In this document: piece after piece, positions 1-8,020 of the stretch
Layout: each line of letters begins with the position of its first letter
Position numbering within the stretch: the first letter of the stretch is position 1
Assembly (NCBI GenBank): GCA_002170205.2
Contig: NHFT02000003.1
Location: 18,922-82,921 of the forward strand
Length of the DNA stretch: 64,000 nucleotides
Direction: 5' to 3'
Source of the DNA: Candidatus Pelagibacter sp. TMED118
GTDB taxonomy: Bacteria > Pseudomonadota > Alphaproteobacteria > Pelagibacterales > Pelagibacteraceae
Notes under the pieces: generated by a model
Database searches by the model: none
Told to the model about the DNA's origin: nothing
What the model saw: the letters and a program-made list of their open reading frames with translations, nothing else
Position numbers and translations under genes: made by a program

Positions 1-111
1 TACAGCGTTATCATTATTATAATTCTCAGGAAGGTTATTAAAACTTTCTCCATTGAACTTATAAAGCTCAATCTTATGATCAGTACCAATGGTTTTTTTT
101 AAGAATGCCAT
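1..111 (-). CDS. possible hypothetical protein, N-terminal 37 codons only
   Basis: An open frame begins with ATG at 111 and runs off the left edge of the window without a stop. It reads MAFLKKTIGTDHK and continues as a hydrophilic, Asn-rich stretch. It lies 61 bases downstream of the P-II gene on the same strand, so it could be a third gene of the amt-glnK transcript. There is no clear Shine-Dalgarno sequence. The frame could also start a little further upstream, because the nearest in-frame stop lies near 165. I do not recognise a family, and a 37-codon open frame in AT-rich DNA can arise by chance. Confidence 0.3.
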   Translation of the reverse strand, partial: MAFLKKTIGTDHKIELYKFNGESFNNLPENYNNDNAV

Positions 112-172
112 TATATAATCTACAGATATTTTTGATTTGTTGGAATTACAGGATGAATATGGGTATTATAAT

Positions 173-517
173 TTAACCTATGGCTGTTTTACCTTTTTCG
201 CCAGTTCTAATACGAATGCACTCTTCTATGGGAAGAATAAATATTTTTCCTCTTCCTTTTTCTTCATATTTATTGGCAACATTACAAATTGCTTCAACAG
301 CAGAATCAACGTAATCATTGTTGACTGCAATCTCCAACCTAACTTTTTTAAGCAAGGTTATCTCATGAGCAATACCTCTATAAACCTCATGAATAGGTAT
401 TTCTTTTCCTTGCCCTAGCGCATTGGAAACTGTGAATTTATAGATCTTTTTTTTCAGTAATTCTTCTTTAATCTCTGGAAGTTCTTCCGGCTGTACAATT
501 GCAATAATTAGTTTCAT
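173..517 (-). CDS. glnK: nitrogen regulatory protein P-II (GlnK/GlnB type)
   Basis: This 114-aa protein has the usual P-II length and fold signature: an N-terminal MKLIIAIVQP strand, a T-loop around residues 37-55, and a C-terminal IRIRTGEKGKTAIG. P-II trimers sense 2-oxoglutarate and ATP/ADP and plug ammonium channels through the T-loop. It lies directly downstream of amt on the same strand, the classical glnK-amtB pairing, with an AAAGGAG ribosome site 7 bases before its ATG. Tyr46 (EVYRG) is present. Tyr51, the residue uridylylated in proteobacterial GlnB and GlnK, is His51 here, and position 49 (the Ser phosphorylated in cyanobacteria) is Ile. Covalent control of the usual kinds therefore looks unlikely. 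The channel-regulating role is inferred from linkage. Confidence 0.9.
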   Translation of the reverse strand: MKLIIAIVQPEELPEIKEELLKKKIYKFTVSNALGQGKEIPIHEVYRGIAHEITLLKKVRLEIAVNNDYVDSAVEAICNVANKYEEKGRGKIFILPIEECIRIRTGEKGKTAIG

Positions 518-527
518 TTTTTCTCCT

Positions 528-1760
528 TTATTCTACCGTAAAAATTTGAAATCCTGAATATGATTCCATTTCATGTTCAGCAATATCTAAACCTAGTATT
601 TCTTCTTCTTCGCTTACTCTAACACCCAATAAAACTTTTATTAAGTAAAAAATAGTAAATGCTGATATTGAACTAAATAATCCATATGCAACAACTCCTT
701 TTAGCTGAGTAAAAAAAGAAAAATCACTGGAAAATAATCCTACAGCTAGTGTCCCCCATACTCCACAAACTAAATGAACAGATATTGCACCAACAGGATC
801 ATCAATTTTTATTTTATCAAAAAATATGATTGAAAAAACAACAAGAGACCCAGAAATCAATCCAATATAAATCGCGTTCGTTGGTGATATAATATCAGCC
901 CCTGCAGTTATTCCTACTAATCCAGCTAAAGAGCCATTTAGTATCATTGATAAATCGTTTGTCTTTAAATAAAAAACAGATGTTAGCATTGATCCAAGTA
1001 TTCCAGCTGCAGCGGATAAAGAAGTAGTAACAAAAACATGTGATACTAATCCAGGATCTGCAGAAAGAACAGAACCTCCATTAAAACCATACCAACCAAA
1101 CCATAGCAAGAAAACACCAATAGCTGCTAAGGGCATATTATGTCCCATAATAGGTCTTATTCCACCTTTTGTATATTTACCTATTCTGGGACCAAGCATA
1201 AATGCACACACTAAAGCTGCCCAACCGCCAACACTGTGTACAAGTGTTGATCCAGCAAAATCATAAAAACCTAATTGATCCAAGAAACCACCACCCCATT
1301 TCCACGAACCAGCAATTGGGTAAATAAAAGCAACGTAAATAAGCGAAAAAAGTAAAAAAGAATTTAGCTTAATTCGTTCAGCAACGGCTCCTGAAACAAT
1401 TGTTGCAGCAGTTGCAGCAAACATTGCTTGAAAAATAAAATCAGTATAATACGTATATTTTCCATTCGCGTAAGCAATTAGCCCTGCATCTCCATCCGGC
1501 AGATTAAGTCCCCATCCAGCAAAACCAAAAAATTGGCCTAAAGAAAATTCCCCCGGATACATCAGATTAAATCCACAAAGTGCATAGGTCAATAGTCCAA
1601 TTGAAATAATACTAACGTTTTTAAATAAAATATTTACTGTATTTTTTGTGCGAGTTAGACCTGTTTCTAACGCAGAGAAACCAAGATGCATTATGAAAAC
1701 TAATATTGTTGCCACTAGCATCCATAAATTATTTACTGTAAAAAGTTCTAATGAATTCAC
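528..1760 (-). CDS. amt: ammonium transporter (Amt family)
   Basis: This 410-aa inner-membrane ammonium channel has about eleven hydrophobic helices, as expected for the Amt/Rh family. The signature segment DFAGSTLVH is at residues 167-175. The two pore histidines that conduct deprotonated ammonia appear as His175 and His329 (ISVHLVCGVWG). The start is GTG at 1760 with a strong GGGGGA ribosome site about 6 bases upstream. The protein ends with a short cytoplasmic tail containing EEEEILGLD, typical of the C-terminal region that communicates with P-II. It is followed by the P-II gene after 10 bases, so the two are almost certainly co-transcribed for ammonium scavenging. No sigma-54-like promoter was seen in the 176 bases upstream. 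Confidence 0.95.
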   Translation of the reverse strand: MNSLELFTVNNLWMLVATILVFIMHLGFSALETGLTRTKNTVNILFKNVSIISIGLLTYALCGFNLMYPGEFSLGQFFGFAGWGLNLPDGDAGLIAYANGKYTYYTDFIFQAMFAATAATIVSGAVAERIKLNSFLLFSLIYVAFIYPIAGSWKWGGGFLDQLGFYDFAGSTLVHSVGGWAALVCAFMLGPRIGKYTKGGIRPIMGHNMPLAAIGVFLLWFGWYGFNGGSVLSADPGLVSHVFVTTSLSAAAGILGSMLTSVFYLKTNDLSMILNGSLAGLVGITAGADIISPTNAIYIGLISGSLVVFSIIFFDKIKIDDPVGAISVHLVCGVWGTLAVGLFSSDFSFFTQLKGVVAYGLFSSISAFTIFYLIKVLLGVRVSEEEEILGLDIAEHEMESYSGFQIFTVE

Positions 1761-1936
1761 TAAAATCCCCCTTTTTTAGTTTTTGCTGAACAAAATTACA
1801 TAAAAATTAGGTATATATCTTAAAAAAAATTAATAATTAAGCTTTTTTTCTATGTAGACCTTACATATTAATGTTTTTGATGATTGAAGCTTTATATTAT
1901 GAACTTTTTTGACAACTATAAGAAAAAAATTTGAAG

Positions 1937-2011
1937 TCGGGATAGCAGGATTTGAACCTGCGACCCCCTCGTCCCAAACGAGGTGCGCTAACCGGACTAC
2001 GCTATATCCCG
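1937..2011 (-). tRNA. tRNA-Pro (anticodon TGG)
   Basis: The minus strand folds into a full cloverleaf of 75 bases. The acceptor CGGGATA pairs with TATCCCG, followed by discriminator A. The D-arm starts GCGTAGTCC, the anticodon arm is CCTCG-TTTGGGA-CGAGG with anticodon TGG, and the T-arm is GCAGG-TTCAAAT-CCTGC. The CCA end is not encoded. It lies 11 bases downstream of tRNA-His on the same strand and probably shares its transcript. Confidence 0.95.
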
Positions 2012-2022
2012 AAAATTATATG

Positions 2023-2096
2023 GGTGACTGATCGGACTCGAACCGACGACCAATCGGACCACAACCGATGGCTCTACCAACTGAGCTACAGTCACC
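2023..2096 (-). tRNA. tRNA-His (anticodon GTG)
   Basis: The minus strand gives acceptor GTGACTG paired with CAGTCAC, a D-arm (GCTCAGTTGGTAGAGC), an anticodon arm ATCGG-TTGTGGT-CCGAT with anticodon GTG, and a T-arm containing GGTTCGAGTCC. The extra 5' G (G-1, position 2096) opposite C73 (position 2023), the identity element of tRNA-His, is encoded. CCA is not fully encoded. A promoter-like element sits just upstream at 2123-2153. Confidence 0.95.
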
Positions 2097-2122
2097 ATAA
2101 GGCTTAACTAAATTTAAGCATG

Positions 2123-2153
2123 GAAACTTATTATAGTTTAGGTTTTAACACAA
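2123..2153 (-). promoter_or_regulatory. candidate promoter of the tRNA-His/tRNA-Pro transcript
   Basis: Read on the minus strand there is TTG (2153-2151), a 20-base spacer, then TAAGTTTC (2130-2123). This matches the Bacteroidota-type -33 TTTG / -7 TAnnTTTG pattern and would start transcription about 20 bases before tRNA-His. A plain TATAAT at 2135-2130 overlaps it and could be a conventional -10 instead. In AT-rich DNA the match is only suggestive. Confidence 0.4.
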
Positions 2154-2179
2154 GTAGAGTTAAATTTTAAAAAATTAAT

Positions 2180-3529
2180 ATGAATACATTAAATAAATAT
2201 CTCTTTAAACAGTCACTAATTCCCTTTTTACTATCAGTAGCTGTAATCACGACAGTTCTTTTTTTGCAATTTTTGATTAGAGCTGTTGATCGCTTTCTTG
2301 GCAAAGGACTAGATATTGTAACAATTTTTGAATACTTATATCTTAATTTAGCGTGGATTATCGCACTATCTGTTCCTATGTCTTTGCTGATTTCTAGTGT
2401 AATGACTTTTGGAAGAATGTCTCAGCAAAATGAAATTACTGCTTTAAAGTCTGCAGGGGTAAATCTCTTTAATATCATAAAACCTGCATTATGGTTTGGA
2501 ACATTAATAGCCATATTACTATGCCTTTTCAATAATTTTATTCTTCCAGAAATGAATTATAATGCTCGCTTATTAGCGAAAGATATATACCAAAAAAAAC
2601 CTGAACTATCTATTGAACCAGGATACTTTGTAGATATGATTCCACAATATACAATGATAGTTCAAGAAATGGATGGATCAAATTTTAAAGATGTTAAAAT
2701 TTTTAGTAAAAACCAACAATCTGAACAAACAACTATTTATGCTAATCAAGGCTCTTTATCTTCGGATGGAAATATGATTACCATTGATTTGAAAGATGGA
2801 GAAATTCACGAGATTGATTTGTCTGATTATGATTATTACAGAAAAATAAAATTTACCACTCATCAAATCTTGATTTCAATGGATGATTTAATATTAAATC
2901 GTACTAATGAGTCAAATCGAACTGATCGTGAAATGAAAGTTCCACAAATGATTGATGAGATTAGTAAAAATAATCTATTGATATCACAAATCTATGCTCG
3001 AATTGAAGCAGTAAAAAAAGAAATTGGCATTACGAACTCGAATACCTTTAATCTTAATTCTATTATTCAAGAAATTGAGCTTTTGAAAGAAGCTAAAATC
3101 AATCAGGTAAATGCAGATAGAGAATATAATGGTGAAATTATTATCCCAGATTTTGAGAGAAAAGAATACATTCTTTCTTTAAATAATAATGCAAGGCAAT
3201 TTAAAAATGAATTTACACTTATAGAAAACTACCAAAAAACGAATAATAAATTTAGAGTTGAGATTCATAAAAAATTTACGCTTGCACTAGCATGTATTCT
3301 ATTTACTATGGTCGGAGCACCATTGGGAATATTAGTAAAAAATGGTGGAATGACTATTGCCTCGGCATTAAGTATAGCATTTTTCTTAATATATTATGTT
3401 TTATTAATTTGGGGAGAACAGTTAGCAGATCGAAATTTGATTAATCCTGGTTTAGGATCTTGGCTTCCAAATATTGTCCTTTTTATAAGTGGTTTAATTA
3501 TTTTAAAACAATCCAATAAAAAAAATTAA
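2180..3529 (+). CDS. LptF/LptG family permease (lipopolysaccharide export)
   Basis: This 449-aa protein of the YjgP/YjgQ family has N-terminal membrane helices within residues 1-120, a long periplasmic domain (about 120-370) and three C-terminal helices (about 375-445). The conserved N-terminal pattern includes PFLLS, then SVPMSLL, then FGRMSQQNEITALKSAG, the coupling helix that contacts the LptB ATPase. The C-terminus has FTMVGAPLGILVKNGG, also typical. The protein would take lipopolysaccharide from the inner membrane and feed it to the periplasmic bridge that ends at LptD, encoded near 54 kb. At 449 residues it is longer than E. coli LptF or LptG (about 360), with a charged, helical insertion around residues 250-360 resembling the longer FCB-group members. 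It stands alone, so whether it works as a homodimer or with a second permease elsewhere cannot be seen. Confidence 0.88.
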   Translation: MNTLNKYLFKQSLIPFLLSVAVITTVLFLQFLIRAVDRFLGKGLDIVTIFEYLYLNLAWIIALSVPMSLLISSVMTFGRMSQQNEITALKSAGVNLFNIIKPALWFGTLIAILLCLFNNFILPEMNYNARLLAKDIYQKKPELSIEPGYFVDMIPQYTMIVQEMDGSNFKDVKIFSKNQQSEQTTIYANQGSLSSDGNMITIDLKDGEIHEIDLSDYDYYRKIKFTTHQILISMDDLILNRTNESNRTDREMKVPQMIDEISKNNLLISQIYARIEAVKKEIGITNSNTFNLNSIIQEIELLKEAKINQVNADREYNGEIIIPDFERKEYILSLNNNARQFKNEFTLIENYQKTNNKFRVEIHKKFTLALACILFTMVGAPLGILVKNGGMTIASALSIAFFLIYYVLLIWGEQLADRNLINPGLGSWLPNIVLFISGLIILKQSNKKN

Positions 3530-3531
3530 AC

Positions 3532-5613
3532 CTATTCTGGAGCATTTGATTTTAAAAAATATTCTTTTTCTAAATTTTTAGTTCTGCTATTTGGTAGTTT
3601 TTTAGTATCTGCGTCAATTTCAATTTCAACAACTCCTGAGGGAATTTCAAAATTATCTTTTGGTATATCTAGCTCTTTATGTGCTTTCTTCATAAATAAA
3701 GCCCATGCTGGTAGCGCTGCTACTCCTCCATACTGACCATCTCCAAGACTAGTTGAATATTGGTCCAATCCAAACCAAACACCTGCTGTTATATTTGGAG
3801 TAAAACCAACAAACCATGCATCGCTCAAATTTTGAGTTGTTCCAGTTTTACCTCCAGCAGGATGTCTGAATTTATATTTCCATCTAACGCTTCCACCAGT
3901 TCCTTTATCTATAACTGTTTGAAGTAAATTTGTAACCATATATGCTGTCTCTGGGCTCAAGACTTCTTTCTGATCAATCGAATATTCTTTGATAATTCTT
4001 CCGTATTTATCTTCAATACGTTTTATCGCTGAAGGAGTTGAATAAATACCTTTATTAGCAAATGTTGCATATGATGCTACAATTTCTATTGGCTTTACTT
4101 CAGATGTTCCAAGCGCTATAGAATCTACAGCTCGGATTGGAGTAGTAATTTGCATCCTTTGAGCGATATCTTTTACTTGTCTTGGTGGAACAAGTTCTTG
4201 AACCATCCTAACAGAAACCAAATTTAATGATCTGCGAAGACCTTCTCTTAAAGTTGTTAACCCTCCTGTACTATTATCATAATTTCTAGGAGTCCACTTT
4301 TCACGCTCACCTTTTGAATTATTTCTATATAGTGCAACAGGTTGATTAAGTAATTGTGTTGTTACAGGATAATTATTATCAATTGCAGCTGTATAAATGT
4401 AAGGCTTAAAAATAGATCCAGGCTGCCTCAATGCTTGAGTAGATCTATTAAATTCATCCAAATAATCTGATCTTCCTCCAATCATGGCTAGTATTTCGCC
4501 AGTTTTAGTATCTAAAGCAATAAATGAACATTGTACTAGTAGATCTTTTCTAAGTTGTTCGTATAGCTCCATTTGACCGTTCAACATCATTTTAACTGAA
4601 TCAGCTGGAAAAATAGATAAGTAACCCAATTTTGAGAATTTATCCTTATCTGCAAAAAGTTGTTTATTGAACTCATCCTGATTTTTTTTGAGAGTTTGCA
4701 TTACAGATTCTTCTGCAATTTTTTGTAAGCTATAATCGAGAGTAGTATAGATTTTTAATCCATCTTGGTAAATATCAATACCAAGCTGTTCATCTTGTTG
4801 TTCAAGAATTCTTCTTACATGCTCAGCAAAATATGGTGCTTTACCTTTTGGAATTTCATAAAAAATATTATCAGGTATAATGCTGTTATGCTCCATATAT
4901 TCTTGATAAGTAATGTAATCTTGATTGTACATTAGCTTTAATACAATGGACCTTCTTCCAATAGCTTTATTTAAATTTCGTAAAGGAGAATAATTAGCTG
5001 GCGAAGGCAATAATCCTACCAACATGGCCGATTCTCCAATAGTTAAATCAGATGCTTTTTTATTAAAAAATCTTTTTGCAGCAGACTCTGCTCCATATGT
5101 TCCATGGCCAAAATGAACTGTATTTAAGTACATTTCTAATATTTCATCCTTTGTATATGTTCTCTCAATTTGAATAGCAGTTATCATTTCCTTTAACTTT
5201 CTTGTGATACTATCCCTAAAACCAACTTCTTTATACAGATTTCTTGCTAATTGTTGTGATAGAGTACTAAACCCTTGCTTAAAGCTCATTGAAGAAATAT
5301 TCACAACTACAGCTCTAAAAAAACTTTGTAAATCAACTCCCCAATGATTGTAAAATCGCTTGTCCTCCGAAGCAATAGCAGCTGATTTTAAATGATTGGG
5401 CATTTCTTCAATATCTACAAAGACTCTTTTTTGGATATAAAATTCTCCAATTACTTCACTATTTCTATCGTAAAGAGTTGATAGCATCGCTGGATCAAAA
5501 GTTTCAAGTCGCTCTAATGATGGGAGATCTCTGGATAAATAAAAGACATATACAATTACAAGAATGAATAAATAAAAAATTATTCGAAGAGATGAGAAGA
5601 TAGTTTTAATCAT
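3532..5613 (-). CDS. mrcA: penicillin-binding protein 1A, bifunctional transglycosylase/transpeptidase
   Basis: This 693-aa class A PBP polymerises and cross-links peptidoglycan in the periplasm. An N-terminal membrane anchor (residues 6-26) is followed by a GT51 glycosyltransferase domain with ASEDKRFYNHWG (catalytic Glu about residue 79) and STLSQQLARN. The transpeptidase domain has the three penicilloyl-serine motifs: SIFK within RQPGSIFKP (about 399), SLN (about 460) and KTGT (about 589). The start codon overlaps the fumC stop by four bases (ATGA), so translation is probably coupled to fumC. It ends two bases from the convergent lptF/G-like gene. Assignment to the PBP1a/1b family is certain. 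The symbol follows general usage and does not imply orthology to one E. coli paralogue. Confidence 0.93.
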   Translation of the reverse strand: MIKTIFSSLRIIFYLFILVIVYVFYLSRDLPSLERLETFDPAMLSTLYDRNSEVIGEFYIQKRVFVDIEEMPNHLKSAAIASEDKRFYNHWGVDLQSFFRAVVVNISSMSFKQGFSTLSQQLARNLYKEVGFRDSITRKLKEMITAIQIERTYTKDEILEMYLNTVHFGHGTYGAESAAKRFFNKKASDLTIGESAMLVGLLPSPANYSPLRNLNKAIGRRSIVLKLMYNQDYITYQEYMEHNSIIPDNIFYEIPKGKAPYFAEHVRRILEQQDEQLGIDIYQDGLKIYTTLDYSLQKIAEESVMQTLKKNQDEFNKQLFADKDKFSKLGYLSIFPADSVKMMLNGQMELYEQLRKDLLVQCSFIALDTKTGEILAMIGGRSDYLDEFNRSTQALRQPGSIFKPYIYTAAIDNNYPVTTQLLNQPVALYRNNSKGEREKWTPRNYDNSTGGLTTLREGLRRSLNLVSVRMVQELVPPRQVKDIAQRMQITTPIRAVDSIALGTSEVKPIEIVASYATFANKGIYSTPSAIKRIEDKYGRIIKEYSIDQKEVLSPETAYMVTNLLQTVIDKGTGGSVRWKYKFRHPAGGKTGTTQNLSDAWFVGFTPNITAGVWFGLDQYSTSLGDGQYGGVAALPAWALFMKKAHKELDIPKDNFEIPSGVVEIEIDADTKKLPNSRTKNLEKEYFLKSNAPE

Positions 5614-7007
5614 ATTTTTTTGGGTGAAACCATTAATTCTGGTTTAACAATCTTATCAAACTCTTGTTCCGATAAATATCCCAAAGCTTTTGCGCTTTCT
5701 TTAAGAGTGACGTTCTCTTTTAATGCTTTTTTTGCAATCTCAGCTGATTTTTCATACCCTATTTTTGGAGCAAGAGCTGTTACCAACATTAATGACTTAT
5801 CAAGGTTGGCTTTAATTTTTTTCTCATTAGCTTTTAAACCTTCTAATGCATTTAATGAAAATGATTCAGCAACTTCAGATAAAAGTGCTATAGACTCATG
5901 AATAGATGATGCTATAATTGGTCTGTAGGTATTTAATTCAAAATTTCCATTAGCACCTGTATAATTAATTGTTGAATCGTTGCCTAAAATTTGAGCATAA
6001 ACCATATTAACTGCTTCACATTGAGTTGGGTTTACTTTACCAGGCATAATTGAACTTCCGGGCTCGTTAGATGGAAGAATTAACTCCCCTATTCCAGCCA
6101 TAGGACCAGAAGCTAACCAACGTATATCATTCGCAATCTTATTTAAAGATCCAGCACAAATACGAATTTGGGCAGATAAATTTGAAATAGCATTTTGAGA
6201 GGAAAGTAGTTCAAATTTATTTTTACATACATTAAATGAAATTCCAGTTTCTTCTGAAATAAAAGAACACATCAAATCATCAAAACCTTGTGTAGTATTT
6301 ATGCCAGTACCTACAGCAGTTCCTCCAATAGGTAAATCAGCGCATTCTTTTATTGCACTTTTAACTCTTGAAATATCATGCTTAATAATTGAAGCATATC
6401 CAGAAAACTCCTGACCTAATCTAATTGGAGTTGCATCTTGAAGGTGCGTTCTTCCTACCTTAATTATTTTATAAAATTCTTTTGATTTTTTTAATAAAGC
6501 TTTTTCCAACATTTCAAGTGAAGGTAATAAATTATCTTCTGATGAGATTGCGCTTCCAACTAAAATAGCAGTTGGAAATGTATCATTGGTTGATTGAGAC
6601 ATATTCACATGATCATTTGGATGAACAAATTTATAAGTTCCTAATTTTGCTCCTAAAATTTCATTCGCTTTATTTGCAACTACCTCATTTACATTCATAT
6701 TGGTTTGGGTACCACTACCTGTTTGAAAAACTGGTACTGGAAATTCATCTATATATTGGTTTGGGTTGTCAACTATATGATCGCATGCTTTAATAATTGC
6801 ATTAGCTAGTTTTTTTGAAATATTTTTTTGGGCGTAATTTGTTTTCGCTGCACATTTCTTTATGATTACGTAAGGTAGTATTAAACTAAACTCCATTGGC
6901 CACCCAATTTGAAAATTTTGAACAGCTCTTTGTGTTTGAGCTCCGTAATATGCTTTTAATGGTACTTTTATTTTACCAATACTATCTTTTTCAGTCCTAA
7001 AAGGCAT
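5610..7007 (-). CDS. fumC: class II fumarate hydratase
   Basis: This 465-aa cytosolic fumarase interconverts fumarate and L-malate in the TCA cycle (oxidative or reductive direction) and needs no Fe-S cluster. It has the family substrate loop GSSIMPGKVNP (about residue 315), QTGSGTQTNMN near residue 97, and HPNDHVNMSQSTND, all diagnostic of class II fumarases rather than aspartase or argininosuccinate lyase. It begins MPFRTEKDSIG, as most FumC proteins do. Its start is adjacent to the korB stop (7007), so it appears to be the third gene of a korA-korB-fumC-PBP transcript, linking two TCA-cycle steps. Confidence 0.95.
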   Translation of the reverse strand: MPFRTEKDSIGKIKVPLKAYYGAQTQRAVQNFQIGWPMEFSLILPYVIIKKCAAKTNYAQKNISKKLANAIIKACDHIVDNPNQYIDEFPVPVFQTGSGTQTNMNVNEVVANKANEILGAKLGTYKFVHPNDHVNMSQSTNDTFPTAILVGSAISSEDNLLPSLEMLEKALLKKSKEFYKIIKVGRTHLQDATPIRLGQEFSGYASIIKHDISRVKSAIKECADLPIGGTAVGTGINTTQGFDDLMCSFISEETGISFNVCKNKFELLSSQNAISNLSAQIRICAGSLNKIANDIRWLASGPMAGIGELILPSNEPGSSIMPGKVNPTQCEAVNMVYAQILGNDSTINYTGANGNFELNTYRPIIASSIHESIALLSEVAESFSLNALEGLKANEKKIKANLDKSLMLVTALAPKIGYEKSAEIAKKALKENVTLKESAKALGYLSEQEFDKIVKPELMVSPKKI

Positions 7008-8020
7008 TATTTAACCTCCCAGGTATCTCCAGCATTAAGTAATTCGTTAACACTTTTGGGACCTTTTTTATTTTTCTTTGCTTCATTCATTTGATCCACC
7101 ATTAAATCATCATAAGTTGGTCTTTCTACGCAATATAACACGCCCAGAGGTTCGGGGAAAGTATCGCTTGCTGTAAAATTAGAAAGCATATCTCCAATAA
7201 ATGCGTCAGTTTCATCATGAACTAAAATATCATCAACTGAAAATTGTTCCCCAATAGTTACTACTTTTGGTGTTGTTCCATCTAAATAAATCCCTTTATT
7301 ATTTTCAGCACCAAAAACCATTGGCTCTCCATGTTCAACTTTTAAAACTCTATCTGATTTTGTTTCTTTGTCAGTTAATTCAGAAAACGCACCATCATTG
7401 AAAATATTACAATTTTGATATATTTCAATAAATGAAGTGCCTTTGTGGTCATTTGCTCTTTTAATCATTTTTTGTAAGTGTTTTAAATCTCTATCGATGG
7501 TTTTAGCAACAAATGCTCCTCTTGCTCCTAATGCTAATTTTGTAGGGTTAAAAGGATAATCCAATGAACCCATTGGAGTTGAATATGTCACTTTCCCTTG
7601 TTCTGAAGTAGGAGAGTATTGGCCTTTTGTTAAGCCGTAAATTCTATTATTAAAAAGCATAACATTAAGATTAATGTTTCTACGTAATAAATGGATAATA
7701 TGATTTCCGCCAATGGAAAATCCATCTCCATCTCCTGTTACTAGCCATACAGAAAGATCTGGATTTGCAATTTTTAATCCACTTGCAACTGTTGGGGCTC
7801 TTCCATGAATGGTATGAAATCCATAAGTATTCATGTAATATGGAAATCTACTGGAACAACCAATCCCTGACACAAATACTACTTTTTCCTTGTCAGTCGT
7901 AATTTCAGGAAAAACTTTTTGTGTTTGCGCAAGAATAGCATAATCTCCACAGCCAGGACACCATCTTACTGCCTGATCTGACTCAAAGTCCTTTTTCTTT
8001 AATAGAGGTTTATCAGTCAC
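7007..8020 (-). CDS. korB: 2-oxoglutarate:ferredoxin oxidoreductase, beta subunit
   Basis: This 337-aa thiamine-pyrophosphate- and [4Fe-4S]-binding subunit works with KorA to convert 2-oxoglutarate and CoA to succinyl-CoA while reducing ferredoxin. The reaction is reversible. RWCPGCGDYAIL (Cys21 and Cys24) and GIGCSSRFP (Cys55) supply cluster ligands, and VTGDGDGFSIGGNH (about 94-107) is the TPP/Mg motif. The gene overlaps korA by 8 bases. The size and the two-gene arrangement, with the gamma domain fused to alpha, match the KorAB class found in oxygen-tolerant bacteria. Specificity for 2-oxoglutarate over other 2-oxoacids is inferred from this architecture. Confidence 0.92.
   Translation of the reverse strand: MTDKPLLKKKDFESDQAVRWCPGCGDYAILAQTQKVFPEITTDKEKVVFVSGIGCSSRFPYYMNTYGFHTIHGRAPTVASGLKIANPDLSVWLVTGDGDGFSIGGNHIIHLLRRNINLNVMLFNNRIYGLTKGQYSPTSEQGKVTYSTPMGSLDYPFNPTKLALGARGAFVAKTIDRDLKHLQKMIKRANDHKGTSFIEIYQNCNIFNDGAFSELTDKETKSDRVLKVEHGEPMVFGAENNKGIYLDGTTPKVVTIGEQFSVDDILVHDETDAFIGDMLSNFTASDTFPEPLGVLYCVERPTYDDLMVDQMNEAKKNKKGPKSVNELLNAGDTWEVK

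Noticed and set aside
137..418. Plus-strand open frame of 93 codons across the P-II gene
   Set aside because: It is antisense to a well-supported P-II gene and has a low-complexity, Phe-rich composition with no family features.
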